Shown here piece after piece: positions 10,883-22,085 of a stretch of DNA of 64,000 nucleotides; within the stretch, counting starts at the first letter, position 1, and each line of letters begins with the position of its first letter. The notes under the pieces are model-generated. The model was given only the letters and a program-made list of their open reading frames with translations, made no database searches and was not told the origin of the DNA. The stretch spans positions 23,730,001 through 23,794,000 of the forward strand of contig CM070591.1 of NCBI GenBank assembly GCA_036346355.1. Direction: 5' to 3'. Origin of the DNA: Rhipidocladum racemiflorum. Taxonomy: Eukaryota; Streptophyta; Magnoliopsida; Poales; Poaceae. The translations under genes were made by a program, and so were the position numbers.

Positions 10883-11700
10883 AGTTGCCGAGCATGTTGC
10901 ATTGTGCGACGTATGCCGGAGAGTCAAGGCAATGCATCGAGACCAGCGAGGATTGCTACAAATTACTGAAAATACCTGAGTGGAAGTGGGAGGAAATCGG
11001 AATGGATTTCATTACCGGTTTGCCGAAGACTCAAGGAGGTTATGACTCCATATGGGTTATAGTGGATCGCTTGACTAAAGTAGCCCATTTTATCCCCGTG
11101 AAGACCACTTACTCGGGAGATAAATTAGCGATTGTACATGATCGAGGATTGTTTGTTTGCACGGAGTGCCAAATAGGATTGTATAGTACAGACGAACAAA
11201 ATTTACCTCAAGGTTCTGGAATAAGTTGCATGAAGCCATGGGGACCCGTTTGAACTTCAGTACAGCTTATCATCCACAGACGGATGGGCAGACCGAAAGA
11301 GTCAACCAGATTCTGGAGGATATGCTAAGAGCTTGTGCATTAGCTTATGCTACCTCTTGGGATAAGAGTTTGCCGTATGCTGAGTTCAGTTACAACAATA
11401 GTTATCAGGCTAGTTTACAGATGTCACCTTTTGAGGCCTTTGTATGGTCGACTGTCGGACGCCATTGAATTGGAATGAGACCGGTGGCGCCGTGTCTTTG
11501 GGCCTGATATTCTTCAAGAGGTGAAGAAGCGATCGCTATGATTAGGGAAAGGTTGAAGATAGCCCAATCACGACAAAAGAGTTATCTTGACAATCGTCGC
11601 GAGACTTGAGTTTTGAACCGTAAGACTTTGTATACCTCGAGTTACGCCTCTCGGGGGAGTTAAGAGGTTCCATGCCAAAGGGAAACTTGCACCTGCTATG
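10879..11700 (+). pseudogene. pol: Element A integrase, multiply frameshifted
   Basis: The end of the HHCC zinc finger (HVALCDVC) appears near 10890. The catalytic core follows, with the first Asp in EEIGMDFITGLPKTQGGYDS. The second catalytic Asp, which lies in SDRGTQFTSRF in C, is corrupted here by several indels at 11130-11220. The Glu-containing stretch STAYHPQTDGQTERVNQI is recovered at 11226-11468. More small indels follow at 11450-11700. This copy cannot make integrase as written, although the element integrated neatly, so the damage is later or technical. Confidence 0.85.
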
Positions 11701-11717
11701 TTGGACCATTTAAGATT

Positions 11718-12035
11718 TTGAGCCGCAGAGGCGAAGTTGCTTATCAGCTGGAGTTGCCACAGTCGTTAGCAGGGGTACATGATGTATTCCATGTGTCCCA
11801 GCTGAAGAAATGTCTCCGAGTTCCTGAGGAACAGACACCGCTAGAGTTAATCGAGTTGCAAGAGGATTTGACTTATAAGGAGCATCCTGTGAGGATTCTA
11901 GACACAATGGATCGAGAAACTAGAAACAAGTCAACCCATTTCTGTAGAGTTCAGTGGAGCAACCATGAAGAAAGTGAAGCGACTTGGGAGCGCGAAGAGG
12001 ATTTGAAGAAGGAATTTCCAAACCTATTCCTTTAG
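11718..12035 (+). CDS. pol: Element A integrase C-terminus with chromodomain (fragment)
   Basis: A 105-codon open frame covers the end of the polyprotein. The first half (SRRGEVAYQLELP, HDVFHVSQLKKCL) is the conserved integrase C-terminal core of gypsy elements. The second half (ILDTMDRETRNKS, RVQWSNHEESEATWEREEDL) is a chromodomain-like fold ending about 15 bp before the polypurine tract region. In chromoviruses this domain is thought to guide insertion to particular chromatin. It is open here only as a fragment. Confidence 0.85.
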   Translation: MSRRGEVAYQLELPQSLAGVHDVFHVSQLKKCLRVPEEQTPLELIELQEDLTYKEHPVRILDTMDRETRNKSTHFCRVQWSNHEESEATWEREEDLKKEFPNLFL

Positions 12036-12067
12036 TGAGCCCTGAATCTCGGGGACGAGATTCTATT

Positions 12068-12079
12068 AAGGGGGGGAGG
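12068..12079 (+). promoter_or_regulatory. Polypurine tract of element A
   Basis: AAGGGGGGGAGG precedes the 3' LTR by 2 bp and matches the tracts of C (32595) and E (50702). It primes plus-strand DNA synthesis. Confidence 0.9.
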
Positions 12080-12081
12080 TT

Positions 12082-15000
12082 TGTAACACCCCAAAATTTT
12101 GCTTTTCTTAAATTCATGTGTGATTTGGCACTTTGGTGAATTTTTGGAATTTTCTGGAATTTATTTGGAATTATTTGGAATTTATTTGAATTTATTCCAT
12201 TTTGAAATAATTGAAGAATTTGATTTTGCAAATAAATTTTTGTTGGAAATATTTTATTTGAGTCCAAAATGATCTAAAGTATTTTCCAGAATTTTTCTGG
12301 AATTTTTCTGAGTCATTTGCTATTTTTAATGAATTAAAATGAATTACTGGGAATTATTTTAAATATTAAATCGCTGGAAAATCCAACTCGGGTCAAATCT
12401 TGTTCATCCGATCGAAGTCGAACCCGAGTCGGACTCGAGTCCGACCCGAGCCAGTTGACTCGACCAAACCAACTTGAAAACCTAATTGATCCCAACCGTT
12501 GGATCAAGATCCAACGGCTGAGATCTGCCGTACCGGTTCGAGCCGCGTCCGACCCGGACCCGATCGCGCCGTGCGATCGTGGCCGTTGATCGCGACACGT
12601 GGACGGCCACGATTTCGTCGTCTTCACCGAGTCCGAGCTGGACTCCGCCGCCGCGCCCGCCGCCGTAACGAACTAGGTTTCCGTCTAGGGCACGAACGCC
12701 GAGGCTATTTAAAGCGTGAGACGTCCCCCGAGGTTGCCCTCATCCTTGCGCACCCGTTCCCCCGAGCCATCTCGCCTGAGCCGCCGCCGTTTGGCCGCAC
12801 GAGCTCGCCGGAGTTGGAAGTCTGTTCCGCCGCGGTTAAACGCCGATATTGCTGCCGTCCGTCGTCCTCCGCCGTCATCAAGCCCAGATCCGGATTCCCC
12901 AAGACGAGACGCGTTCGGGAGTACCCCTCACCTCGCCGGAGAAGCCCCGAAGCGCCGTTGGACTCGTCGTCGTCTTCATCTCCGGTGGCCACTGCTCCGT
13001 CGCGTCGCCATCGCCGTTCGCGAGCTCTGTCAGCCGTCCGATCCAGATCGCACGGCTAGGATCTCGCCACGTCACCCCGCCGGTGAGATCACGCTTCGAA
13101 CTCCAGATCCAATCCCGACCGTTGGATCTAGATCCAACGGTCCGAAATCAATGCGTTAACCTAAAACGTGTCAACACTAGATCCAATCCGCGCCGTTGAT
13201 TTTCAAATCAACGGCCGAGATCGAGCCACGCGTCCAGGAAGTTGGACCGACGCGGTCAGCGCCGTACGCGCGTGACGCTGACACGCTGGGCCCGCGTGTC
13301 AGCGGCTCGGCCGAACCACACCATGACGTCACGCTGACGTCATGGCGGGCCCGCTTGTCGCCATTTGTCCCGATGTCTTGTCGACGCCAAGAATGACGTC
13401 ATCTGTAGGCCCACATGTCAGTCACGTGAGCCGTGGACCGAGTCCACCGTGGACCCGAGCCGAGCGTGGACCAAGTCCATGGACGGTGGCGACGCCACCG
13501 ACCAATCAGAAGCTGCCACGTGTCATTGCTGACGCAATAATTAATTTCCGAAAAAGAAAATGATTTATTAATTCGAAATATTGATTCAAATTTAGATTCA
13601 AACTTCAAACGCTTATAACTTTTGCGTTTCAACTCCGATTTGAGCGATTCAAATTTCTAAATTTGTATAAAATTAAGATCTACCTAAATATGAATTTTAT
13701 TTAATTTTTGGACTAAAGTTTTTCTCTGTAATATTATTTAATTGATTATTTAAACTTTAAATAATCATAACTTTATGCTTTAACTCCAAATTTGTGATTC
13801 CAGTTTCTAAAAATCCAGAAAATTATGTTCTCTCTGTTTATGGATTTTATTTGGAGTTTTGGGATCTTTTTGCATAGTGTTTATTTGTGTATTTGCTATT
13901 TGCACGCTTTACGAGTAGACGTTGAAGTGCCGGAAGGATTCGAAGGAGAAGTGTTGACTCAGGATCCAACTCAAGACCAAGAACAAGTACTTTTTGAAGG
14001 CAAGTTGTGCTTTGACCATGTTGATCCTATTTCGAAATCTATTTTGATTTAAACTATTGCATGCTAGTTCAATTAGAAAGATACTTTGTTTAAACATGGG
14101 GGTTAGATAAATACCAATTTGCTATATGACACCTTGATTACTTAAGTATGTGCCATGATCCCTTGTCACCCTAGTTGTGGATTACTAGTTGGACGTTATT
14201 AAATTGCCAACATGGGTAGACCGTTGTAGTATACTGCTTAGACCTGCTACGTGCTCATGACATGATTTTGGGACAATCAAATGTTAATATTGACTTAATG
14301 ATATATTGAACCTGTTTTGGAAAAGTATCATGTGATGTTGATGGCACGTGGTGCATGGTAATCAACTGGGGTTTGATAAACGATTTTATTTGAGGCATGT
14401 GGCAAGAGTAATCAGGTGGGCGGTGGCACTGGGGATGATGATTTGGTTTTTCGGGTAGTCTTGCCCTGGTCACTCTAAGGACTTAACCTTGCAAGCCTTT
14501 GAACTGGGTCATACTTGCAACCACATGGCTGGAATGGGACGGCCCTAGTTGATTAAGTCGCTAAGGACTCACTTGTGGAGCCTCAGGGTGTCAGTTACAC
14601 CGTTTGTGTGATTGTACGGGGGAGCGTATCGTGGCTGTGGCCAGGTACCCATCTAACGGTGTGTTGGTCCCATACTTCGCCTTGGCTAAGGGAAGGGATG
14701 GTGTAGAGCACGTACCGGAGAGGACCACCTGTGTTGTTTGAGGCTTCCGAGAAGGCTTTATTACTGAACTCGCCTTTGTGGTGTTTGACTGTATCTTGTG
14801 GGTAAAGTGCATAACCTCTGCAGAGTGTAGAATCTATTTGAATAGCCGAGTCCACGGTACTGGACAATGCTCGGGAATTACAGTCAAGGGTTAGATTTTC
14901 TGAAAATAACTTGGATTTGAAAAGTTGGGTTGGTTTAACCAAGAAGATGATGGAGATATGGTTTAGGATGGGAAAAATGTTTGTTAAACTTCTTGAAAAG

Positions 15001-15528
15001 TTATTTATGCTTTACTTATTTCTACTGCTTTCGAATCTACTTTTATTACTTGTCAAAAGTCAAGCATCGCGAATATACCTTGAGCTATTCCTTTGTACCA
15101 AGCCATGCATATAGTATATTAGCTTGCATTCTGTGCATGACTTGCTGAGTACCAAGTACTCACCCTTGCCTCAACACAATATCAGTTGAAGAGGAGATTA
15201 CGCCAGTTTCGGAGGAGTTCCAAGAGGACCCGTCTACTTAGGGATGCGAGCCCAGTCAGTTGCCTGTGGTATACTGGATGGCGCCACGAAGTTTATTTGA
15301 TTTTCCGCTGCTGTTATTTCTCTTTGAATAAGTTTCGCCTTGCGAGGCATATATTTGTACCTTGGCCAAAAGGTCAAGTAACCTTTGGTTATTTAAATAA
15401 AGTACTTTGATAATATCGATTGGTATGATTGTGATATTTACCGATGTTAAGACTGTGTGCACTAGCGCGTTCCTGGACTAGTGCTGAATACACAGAGGGT
15501 CCGGATTTGCAAATTCGGGGTCCCGACA
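12082..15528 (+). repeat. 3' LTR of element A
   Basis: This is nearly identical to the 5' LTR with the same ends, TATA-like box (12706), short ORF (13825-14052) and AATAAA (15396). Differences are clustered small changes, many at CAG/CTG: AACTGGGG here against AAGCGGGG in the 5' copy, GGCTGG against GGTCGG, and GTCAGTT against GTCGATT. Since both LTRs are copied from one template at insertion, these differences arose later or are technical. Confidence 0.93.
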
Positions 15529-15533
15529 GATGC
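15529..15533. repeat. TSD of element A, right copy (GATGC)
   Basis: This matches 2939-2943 exactly and marks the right edge of element A in the D LTR. Confidence 0.95.
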
Positions 15534-16421
15534 CATGTATTAATATGTGAGTTAAATATGATGTTGGCATAAATGCATACATGGCATGTTACATGGCTCG
15601 GGCGGTGAGAAAGTCATAACTAGTCCGGGAAGGTCGGTGAGAAAGTTATGACTAATCCGGAAAGCCAATGAGTAAGTCCTACATCGTGATTCCATTCACC
15701 GCGGTGAACGGAAGCGAGGAGTAGGCACCCTCCATCTTCGGGATGGAAGGGGGGAGAGGGTGCACACCGACGGGTGTGTACTCAACCATACCGGTATGAG
15801 TTTCCAAGGAGATATGAGCATTGCATTGCATTGCATACACAATGATGATGATTTTGTTAAAGTGTTCATGATTGAGATGATATACATGATGTGAGATGTT
15901 ATTTTCTATGATATTGTTATTGTTGTCCATTACAATATGCTTGCTGAGTTTCGAACTCACGCTTGTGTTTTATGTTGTTTTTAGGTACTTTCAGATCGGC
16001 ATGCGGGAAAAAGGGGTTTAGCTACACTTCTACACGTAGCTCCACCATCATAGTCTATGATTAATCACTTGGAGACATGATTTTAAAGAGTTGTGCCATA
16101 AAGTTAATGTATGGTTTAATCTAGCATGCTTGTGATCCCTTATTTGCTTCGTTATAGTTTATGAAGTGGTTGAGCGTGGTATTATTGGCGTAGTTTGATG
16201 ATACATCCATTTATGTTGATGTTTTAGATGTCGTGTGCTATGATATATCTTGCCATGATATTGATATTGTGTTAATTCATGGAAAAACAAAGGAGATGCT
16301 GCCGAAATATCGGTTTTTAGCATATGTACCTTTGCTGGAATTTATGTTTAAATGTGATATTTAGTTGTTGTTTAGCTTATGATTGGTAGCATTCGGGCAT
16401 ATTAAATGCCGGGGTGTTACA
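15534..16421 (+). repeat. 3' LTR of element D, right part
   Basis: This is the continuation of the D LTR after element A. It holds two near-copies of a roughly 30 bp motif with GGTGAGAAAGT (15604-15660), a short TTGCAT run (15822-15836), and the LTR terminus GGGGTGTTACA. Immediately after it the sequence becomes minus-strand copia RNase H, so D is inserted in the copia element. The expected left TSD (ACCTG or similar) is outside the window. Confidence 0.8.
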
Positions 16422-16535
16422 ACCTGCTCGTGACACTCAGAGCATATGACACATCTGGGCGCGTACATAGCATGGCATACATGATGGATCCAATAGCTGA
16501 AGCATATGGGATCCGACACATTCTCTCTTGCTCAT
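16422..16535 (-). pseudogene. pol: Copia RNase H fragment stranded between D and B
   Basis: Read on the minus strand this 114 bp encodes CRIPYASAIGSIMYAMLCTR followed by PDVSYALSV, a hallmark of the copia region between RT and RNase H. It continues the frame ending at 36201 (…CASTPDE), with element B inserted between them and CTCAT duplicated. The rest of copia RNase H and its 3' LTR lie left of the window, beyond D. It shows that D and B hit the same copia copy about 110 bp apart. Confidence 0.9.
16531..16535. repeat. TSD of element B, left copy (CTCAT)
   Basis: CTCAT precedes the B LTR start and recurs at 36201-36205 after its end. This establishes 16536-36200 as one insertion unit despite the internal rearrangement. 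Confidence 0.93.
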
Positions 16536-17379
16536 TGTAACATCCCAAAATTTGGGTTTTCAAAAATTTTGGTTTTGTTTAGCTTCCCAAAAATTTTCGT
16601 TGTTTTTCTCGCGTTTTATAAAGCTTGATTTGAATTTTCTAAAAGCTAAAACAATTTAATTTGATTATTCTAAACCTCAAATAAAATTTATTTTATTTTA
16701 TTTGGATTCCATGTGCTTCAAGAAGTTCTTCTGAAATTTTTTAGATTTTTCGGAGCTCGTTTGCTATTTATTGGAGTTATTCGGAATCGATTTGTATTAA
16801 GCCCTTTTATTGAAATTAATTAATTATTTGGAAAAGTTTATATAAATTTTTGTTGAAAATATTTTATTTGAGTTGGAAATGTCTCAAAATATTTTCTGGA
16901 ATTTTTGTAGAATTTTTCTGGTATTTTTATTGCCCTAAATGATTTGATTGAATTTGTGGAATTATTTTAATTGGAAAATGTTGGAAAATCCGAATTTCTG
17001 TTTGGGCCTCATTCCTCTTCTCTCTCTCCCGCCGGCCCACCCCGCCAGCCGGGCCCGCCCCGCGCGCCAGGCCGCCCACGGCCATGCGCCCGGCCGCTCA
17101 GCGCGCTGGCATGCCAGCCGCTCATTGGCCGGCCGCTCGCCTCCTCACTTTGGGCGCTCGCCCGGCCCAGCTCCCCGCCGGCCCAGCACCCCACGCGCCC
17201 GAGCCAGCCGCGCCAGCCCACAGCCCCCCCCCACGGCCACGTGTCGCCTCCCCACTGGCCCACGTCACCCCGTGTCCGAGCCACGCACGGAGAGTGCTCG
17301 ATAAAATGCCCAAACCGACCCAAACACCTCCAAACGCGTCCAAACTTGATTTTTCTTGATCTAGCCTCTTCCCCAAACC

Positions 17380-17387
17380 TATATAAG
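17380..17387 (+). promoter_or_regulatory. TATA box of the B LTR
   Basis: TATATAAG lies 845 bp into the LTR in a C-rich context. It is a better TATA match than the TATTTAAA of A/C/E and is the most likely core promoter of B. Confidence 0.6.
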
Positions 17388-18379
17388 TGCCCCTAGACCT
17401 CTCCCACGGATATACAACCTCCGGATCATCTCCAAAACTCCGAGATCCATCCAATGTCGCCCGAACGTCGCCCAACGCCGGCCGAACTTTGGAGCCGCGT
17501 CCCGGGCAACTCGTCGACTCTTTTCGAGATCCGTCTTCTCCGTGGTGTGCCACAAGGTACCATCTACTTGCTGTCCAAAATTCAGCCAATTTGGTCCACG
17601 GGATCAAAAGTTACGGCCGTTTCAATCTCGAATCTTGCCGAGGTCATAACTCCCTCAATTTTTCGAGTTTGACGGTGAAATTTTTTGTGTAGACTCCTGG
17701 GGATGTCCTCTACAGGATGCACATCTTGCCCCAAGGTTTTGCCCTCTGGATTTGGCGCAGCAAATTAATTTCTCCGTTCAGACTGCGTTCGGACAGCGGC
17801 AAACTTCCTCGCGCGTCCCCGCTGTTCCAGAAGGTATTTCTTGAGCCACCTGCGTCACGGTGTGCCTCTTGGTCCCATCTAGCTCTCGGTCAAATTTCGT
17901 TAAGTTCCGATCATTATTCTAGAAGTTATAGCCGTCCAAAGTTTTGATCCGAAACCCGTTAATCGCCAGTTTGTGATTAATCCGAAGGGCGCCGCAAAAT
18001 CCGCCTATACCGTTGAGATCGTCTCGCCGCGTTCTCGCAGTAGACATTCCCCTTTGCCATCCCATCCTCCGGAATTTTTTATATATTTAGGCCACCGCTT
18101 TGCCGCCGCCGCCTTTTGACGCCGGTTATTTTGGTTCGCTTCGGCCGTGTTGTCGCGTCCGGAGGATCATCTTGTACTGTTTTGGTCCATCTTTAGAGTT
18201 CCTTTGGTCTCCGTTTGCCGAGAAGCCCGATTCCGGCCTAAACCCGTCGTCTTTCAACCTAGCCTGTGCCGCCGGTTCGCGCACCGGTTAGCCGTCCTTG
18301 GTAGCATTTTGTCGCGTCCATGTCGTTGCACCGACGGTCGCTACTTCGCTTCATGAAGTCTCCTATCATTGTTGACCTC

Positions 18380-18786
18380 CACCGTTAACGTTCGCCGTTA
18401 ACGATCCACCGTTAACGTTCGCCGTTAACGCCGCGCTAACGCTTCCCGTTAACGTTCTTTCGTTAACGTTCCGTTAACGTTCCTCCGCTAACGTTTTGCC
18501 GACAATGTTTCACCGTTAACACTCTGTCGTTAACGCTCCGTCGGTAACGTCTTGCCGTTAACATTTTGTCATTAACGCTCCGTTAATGTTCCTCCATTAA
18601 CGTTTCGTCGTTAACGCTTCGTCGTTAACGCTCCTCCGTTAATGTTTCCCCGTTAACGCTCCGTCGTTAACGTTTCGTCGTTAAACGTTTCTCCGTTAAC
18701 GTTTTGCCGTTAACGCCTGCATGCGTTAACGTTCCACCGTTAACGTTTCATCGTTAACGTTCCATCGTTAACGTTTCATCGTTAAC
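18380..18786 (+). repeat. GTTAAC minisatellite array in the B 5' LTR
   Basis: This is an array of a roughly 15 bp unit of the type CCGTTAACGTTTCGT. I count 21 exact GTTAAC hexamers, a palindrome, plus several one-base variants (GTTAATG, GCTAACG). Unit length varies between about 12 and 17 bp. A partial second array lies at 33530-33806 in B's 3' LTR. The repeats are too short and contiguous for CRISPR. Confidence 0.93.
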
Positions 18787-21180
18787 AATTGGCTCTCTTC
18801 GCCTCGTTGTCATCGCATGCGTGTATTCTTGCACAAACCCTAGTGCAATGCCTTCACCTGTTCTATCATCATGACGTGAGCCTAGTCTCATCGTCATATC
18901 ATCTTCAAGCCGAATCAAAACCCTAACCGAAGACCGGTTCGATGAACTAAGTTTATCGTGAGCCGCGTTGTTATCTTTGCAATCTTTCCCGTTGTTTCAA
19001 CCGTGGTAAGACACTTGTCTTGTCTTATCCCTGAAAACCTAATCTGCCTTTAATCGAGAATTCCTTCGTGGACTTGGTCGATAGACCATTGGCCATCTGT
19101 CATACCCCTGTGCCCGATCTATCCGTCTCTCTTTTGTTTGACTGTGTCCGTTCGGTCAACAAAAGTCAACTTCAAGAATCAGTTTAGTTCACTGCGAACT
19201 AACATATCCTTATGGACCCGATCTATAGATCGAGAGCCCATATGTCGCTATCTGTCCAATCAAGATAATAACTTCGGAAGTAATATTCTTCGGAATATTA
19301 TTCTTTCTTTCCCAGTTATTAATCTTTCCCTTTTCGGTGTTTTGCCGAAAGCCCGTTCTCTTTTGTCAACTCTTCGATCTAATCCGTTCGAGTTCCCAAA
19401 TCTCTCCCAAGCCGTTATGCCCAATGCTGTTCGTTCTTAATTTGGAATTTACTTGATTTGTCTTTTGAATTGGTTTGTATTTGCTTCTTCTTTAATCGTT
19501 AGACGCGTCGTCCCGAAATCGTTCGAACGAGCTGAGGATCGAGAAAGTGGAAGTTGAAGCTCGAGGATCAAGGATCAAGGATAAAGAGTAAAAGACAGTA
19601 AAGTTTGCAAGGGCCAGGCAAGTTGTGCTTTGACCATGTTGATCCTATTTCGAAATCTATTTTGATTTAAATTATTGCATGCTAGTTCAATTAGAAAAAT
19701 ATTTGGTTTAAACCTGGGGGTTAGATAAATACCAATTTGATATATGACACCTTGATTACTTAAGTATGTGCCATGACCCTTTGTCACCCTAGTTGTGGTT
19801 TACTAGTTGGACATTATTAAATTGCCAACATGGGTTTAGATCGTTGTAGTATACTGCTTAGACCTGCTACGTGTTCATGACATGATTTTGGATAATCAAA
19901 TGCTAATATTGACTTAATGATATATTGAACCTGTTTTGGAAAAGTATCATGTGATGTTGATGGCACGTGGTGCATGGTAATCAAGCGGGGTTTGATAAAC
20001 AGCTTTTCGGCCGGGCATGTGGCAAGAGTAATCAGGTGGGCCGATTGTGGCATTGGGAGTGTTGATTTGGTTTTTCGTAGTCTTGCCCTGGTCACTCTAA
20101 GGACTTAACCTTGCAAGCCTTTGAACTGGGTCATACTTGCAACCACATGGCTGGAATGGGACGGCCCTAGTTGACTAAGTCGCTAAGGACTCACTTGTGG
20201 AGCCTCAGGGTGTCAGTTACACCGTTTGTGTGATTGTACGGGAGGCGTATCGTGGTCGTGGCCAGTACCCATCTAACGGTGTGTTGGTCCCATACTTCGC
20301 CTTGGCTAAGGGAAGGGATGGTGTAGAGCACGTACCGGAGAGGACCACCTGTGTTGTTTGAGGCTTCCGAAAGGCTTTGTTATGATCGCTCATTCGCATA
20401 CTTTTGTATGGCGATTCACGGCAGACGTGGTGAGTGGATTGTATCTTGTGGGTAAAGTGCATAACCTCTGCAGAGTATAGAATCTATTTGAATAGCCGAG
20501 TCCACGGTACTGGACAATGCTCGGGAATTACAGTCAAGGGTTAGATTTTCTGAAAATAACTTGGATTTGAAAAGTTGGGTTGGTTTAACAAGGAAGATGA
20601 TGGAAATATGGTTTAGGATGGGGAAAAATGTTTATTAAACTTTTTGAAAAGTTATTTATGTTTTACTTGTTTCTACTGCTTTCGAATCTACTTATATTAC
20701 TTTTCAAAAGCTGTTTACTGCAAATATACCTTGAGCTATTCCTTTGTACCAAGCCATGCATATAGCTATTAGACTTGCATTCTGTGCATGACTTGCTGAG
20801 TGCTTTATGTACTCACCCCTTGCAAACAAACAATCACCAGTGAGCAAAAGTCTACATCGTCGAAGAAGAAGAAGTTCCGTGAGAAGGCGATTATCTAGGA
20901 GTCGAACCCTGTCAGTTGCCTGTGGCGTATTGATGGGATTCACCGATGTTCTTCGTTCCGCTGCTGCTTATTTGGAGTTGAAGCCGTCAAGGCTTCGCAA
21001 GTGTAAGGTTGACCTTAAGGTCGTACAATAGTTTATATTCTATTATTGAGTTACTTTTACTATTCCGCTGTGTATGATTGTGATATTCATCTATGTTGAG
21101 ACTGTGTGCACTAGCGTGATCCTGGACTAGTGCTGAATACACAGAGGGTCCGGATTTGCAAATTCGGGTCCCGACAGAGG

Positions 21181-21193
21181 TGGTATCAGAGCC
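21181..21193 (+). promoter_or_regulatory. Primer-binding site of element B
   Basis: TGGTATCAGAGCC, 4 bp after the LTR end, is a full match to the usual complement of the initiator-Met tRNA 3' end. Confidence 0.9.
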
Positions 21194-22070
21194 ATACTGA
21201 CTGTAGGTCTTGACCCTAGATAGATTGGCCGTCTTTAGGAGCTTCAAAATTATTTTCTAAAGAGAAAATTTAACTTGCAAGAATAATACATTCTTGACTT
21301 ATCTCATTCTTCCATTCTTTCCTCTTTGCTGAAAGTTCTATCCTTCCCACCGATTTAAATGGAAATCTTACCTGAGTTGTTCCGAATAGTTAACGATGTT
21401 TCACACTTAAGGAGAAAGTACTGGATGTCGCCGTCAACCCTGAAGATCGTGAAGTAAGGAATTATCGAGCTCGAAGAGAAGTGGATCGATGAAGTATTCT
21501 AGAAGCTTGAAGAACCAGTGCTTAGTAGTAAGTTGAGACTCATGTGTGAGAGTCGCGTCTCTTAAGATAGGAGTGTTACCCTTTTAGACGCTAGATTATT
21601 GTGTGCTTAGGAATTTGGTTCTTTCTTGTTTACTGAGTGTGCAGTATGCGTTGCATAGCTTTTAGGCTTGGATAAGCAACCATACCAAGTTCTTAATAAT
21701 GTTTGTATAAGTTCTTGGGTTAAACCTGCTCCCCTGCAATAGGATTCTTGAACCTCATCTATGCTTTTTCCCTCTTACCTAAAACCCTGGAGTGATCAAC
21801 AAATGGAAAGGACCAACTACAGCAGTGACTTTGAGGCAGTTTGAGTCAGTTCAGTTGCTACTACTGGTGTCAGTGATAAAGCAGATAGTGACCAGCAGTC
21901 GTCCACTATACAACCGTGACAATTCAACACTTGGATCAGTTTGTCACTACCCAGACCCAGCTCATACAGATGATGGTGCAACAGATGAATGTTATCAGTG
22001 CCAAAATCAACCCCTCCACCACTAAAGTCGTAACCTCCTGTTCACAGTCAAAGTTTGCCTTGTTCATAAA
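21194..22070 (+). other. Element B leader region, decayed
   Basis: This segment corresponds in position to the leader ORF and gag start of A/C. It keeps recognisable noncoding landmarks (GTGTGCAGTATGCGTTGCA at 21638, AAGCAACCATACCAAG at 21674). Only scraps of coding remain, and no leader-ORF coiled coil can be read confidently. Confidence 0.5.
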
Positions 22071-22085
22071 GACTAAAACCACCCA

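Larger units (their letters stand above)
2944..15528 (+). mobile_element. Gypsy element A, full-length Tekay/Del-like chromovirus
   Basis: This is a complete 12,585 bp LTR retrotransposon bounded by GATGC duplications. It has two long LTRs (3438 and 3447 bp), a Met-tRNA-type primer site, leader ORF, gag, protease, RT, RNase H, integrase, chromodomain and polypurine tract in Ty3/gypsy order. The C-terminal chromodomain and very long LTRs point to the Tekay/Del clade of chromoviruses. The LTRs are very similar, suggesting fairly recent insertion, but every coding block has small frame breaks. Many LTR differences fall at CAG/CTG and may be sequencing errors. Confidence 0.92.
16536..21176 (+). 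repeat. 5' LTR of element B (4.6 kb, mosaic)
   Basis: The LTR starts TGTAACATCCC and ends GGGTCCCGACA. Its first 450 bp resemble the A/C LTR start. The middle (about 16990-19615) is unrelated: a GC-rich block, a TATA box at 17380, and a 21-copy GTTAAC array. From 19616 (AGGCAAGTTGTGC) to the end it again matches A, C, E and F closely. Such block-wise identity indicates module exchange among related LTRs. Confidence 0.9.

Noticed and set aside
16948..17396. Overlapping Pro/Ala/Arg-rich ORFs in the B LTR
   Set aside because: GC-rich noncoding block just before the B TATA box, open in all frames, with no motif.
18380..18786. CRISPR array
   Set aside because: Units are about 15 bp with no unique spacers of regular length, the context is a plant LTR, and no cas genes are present.
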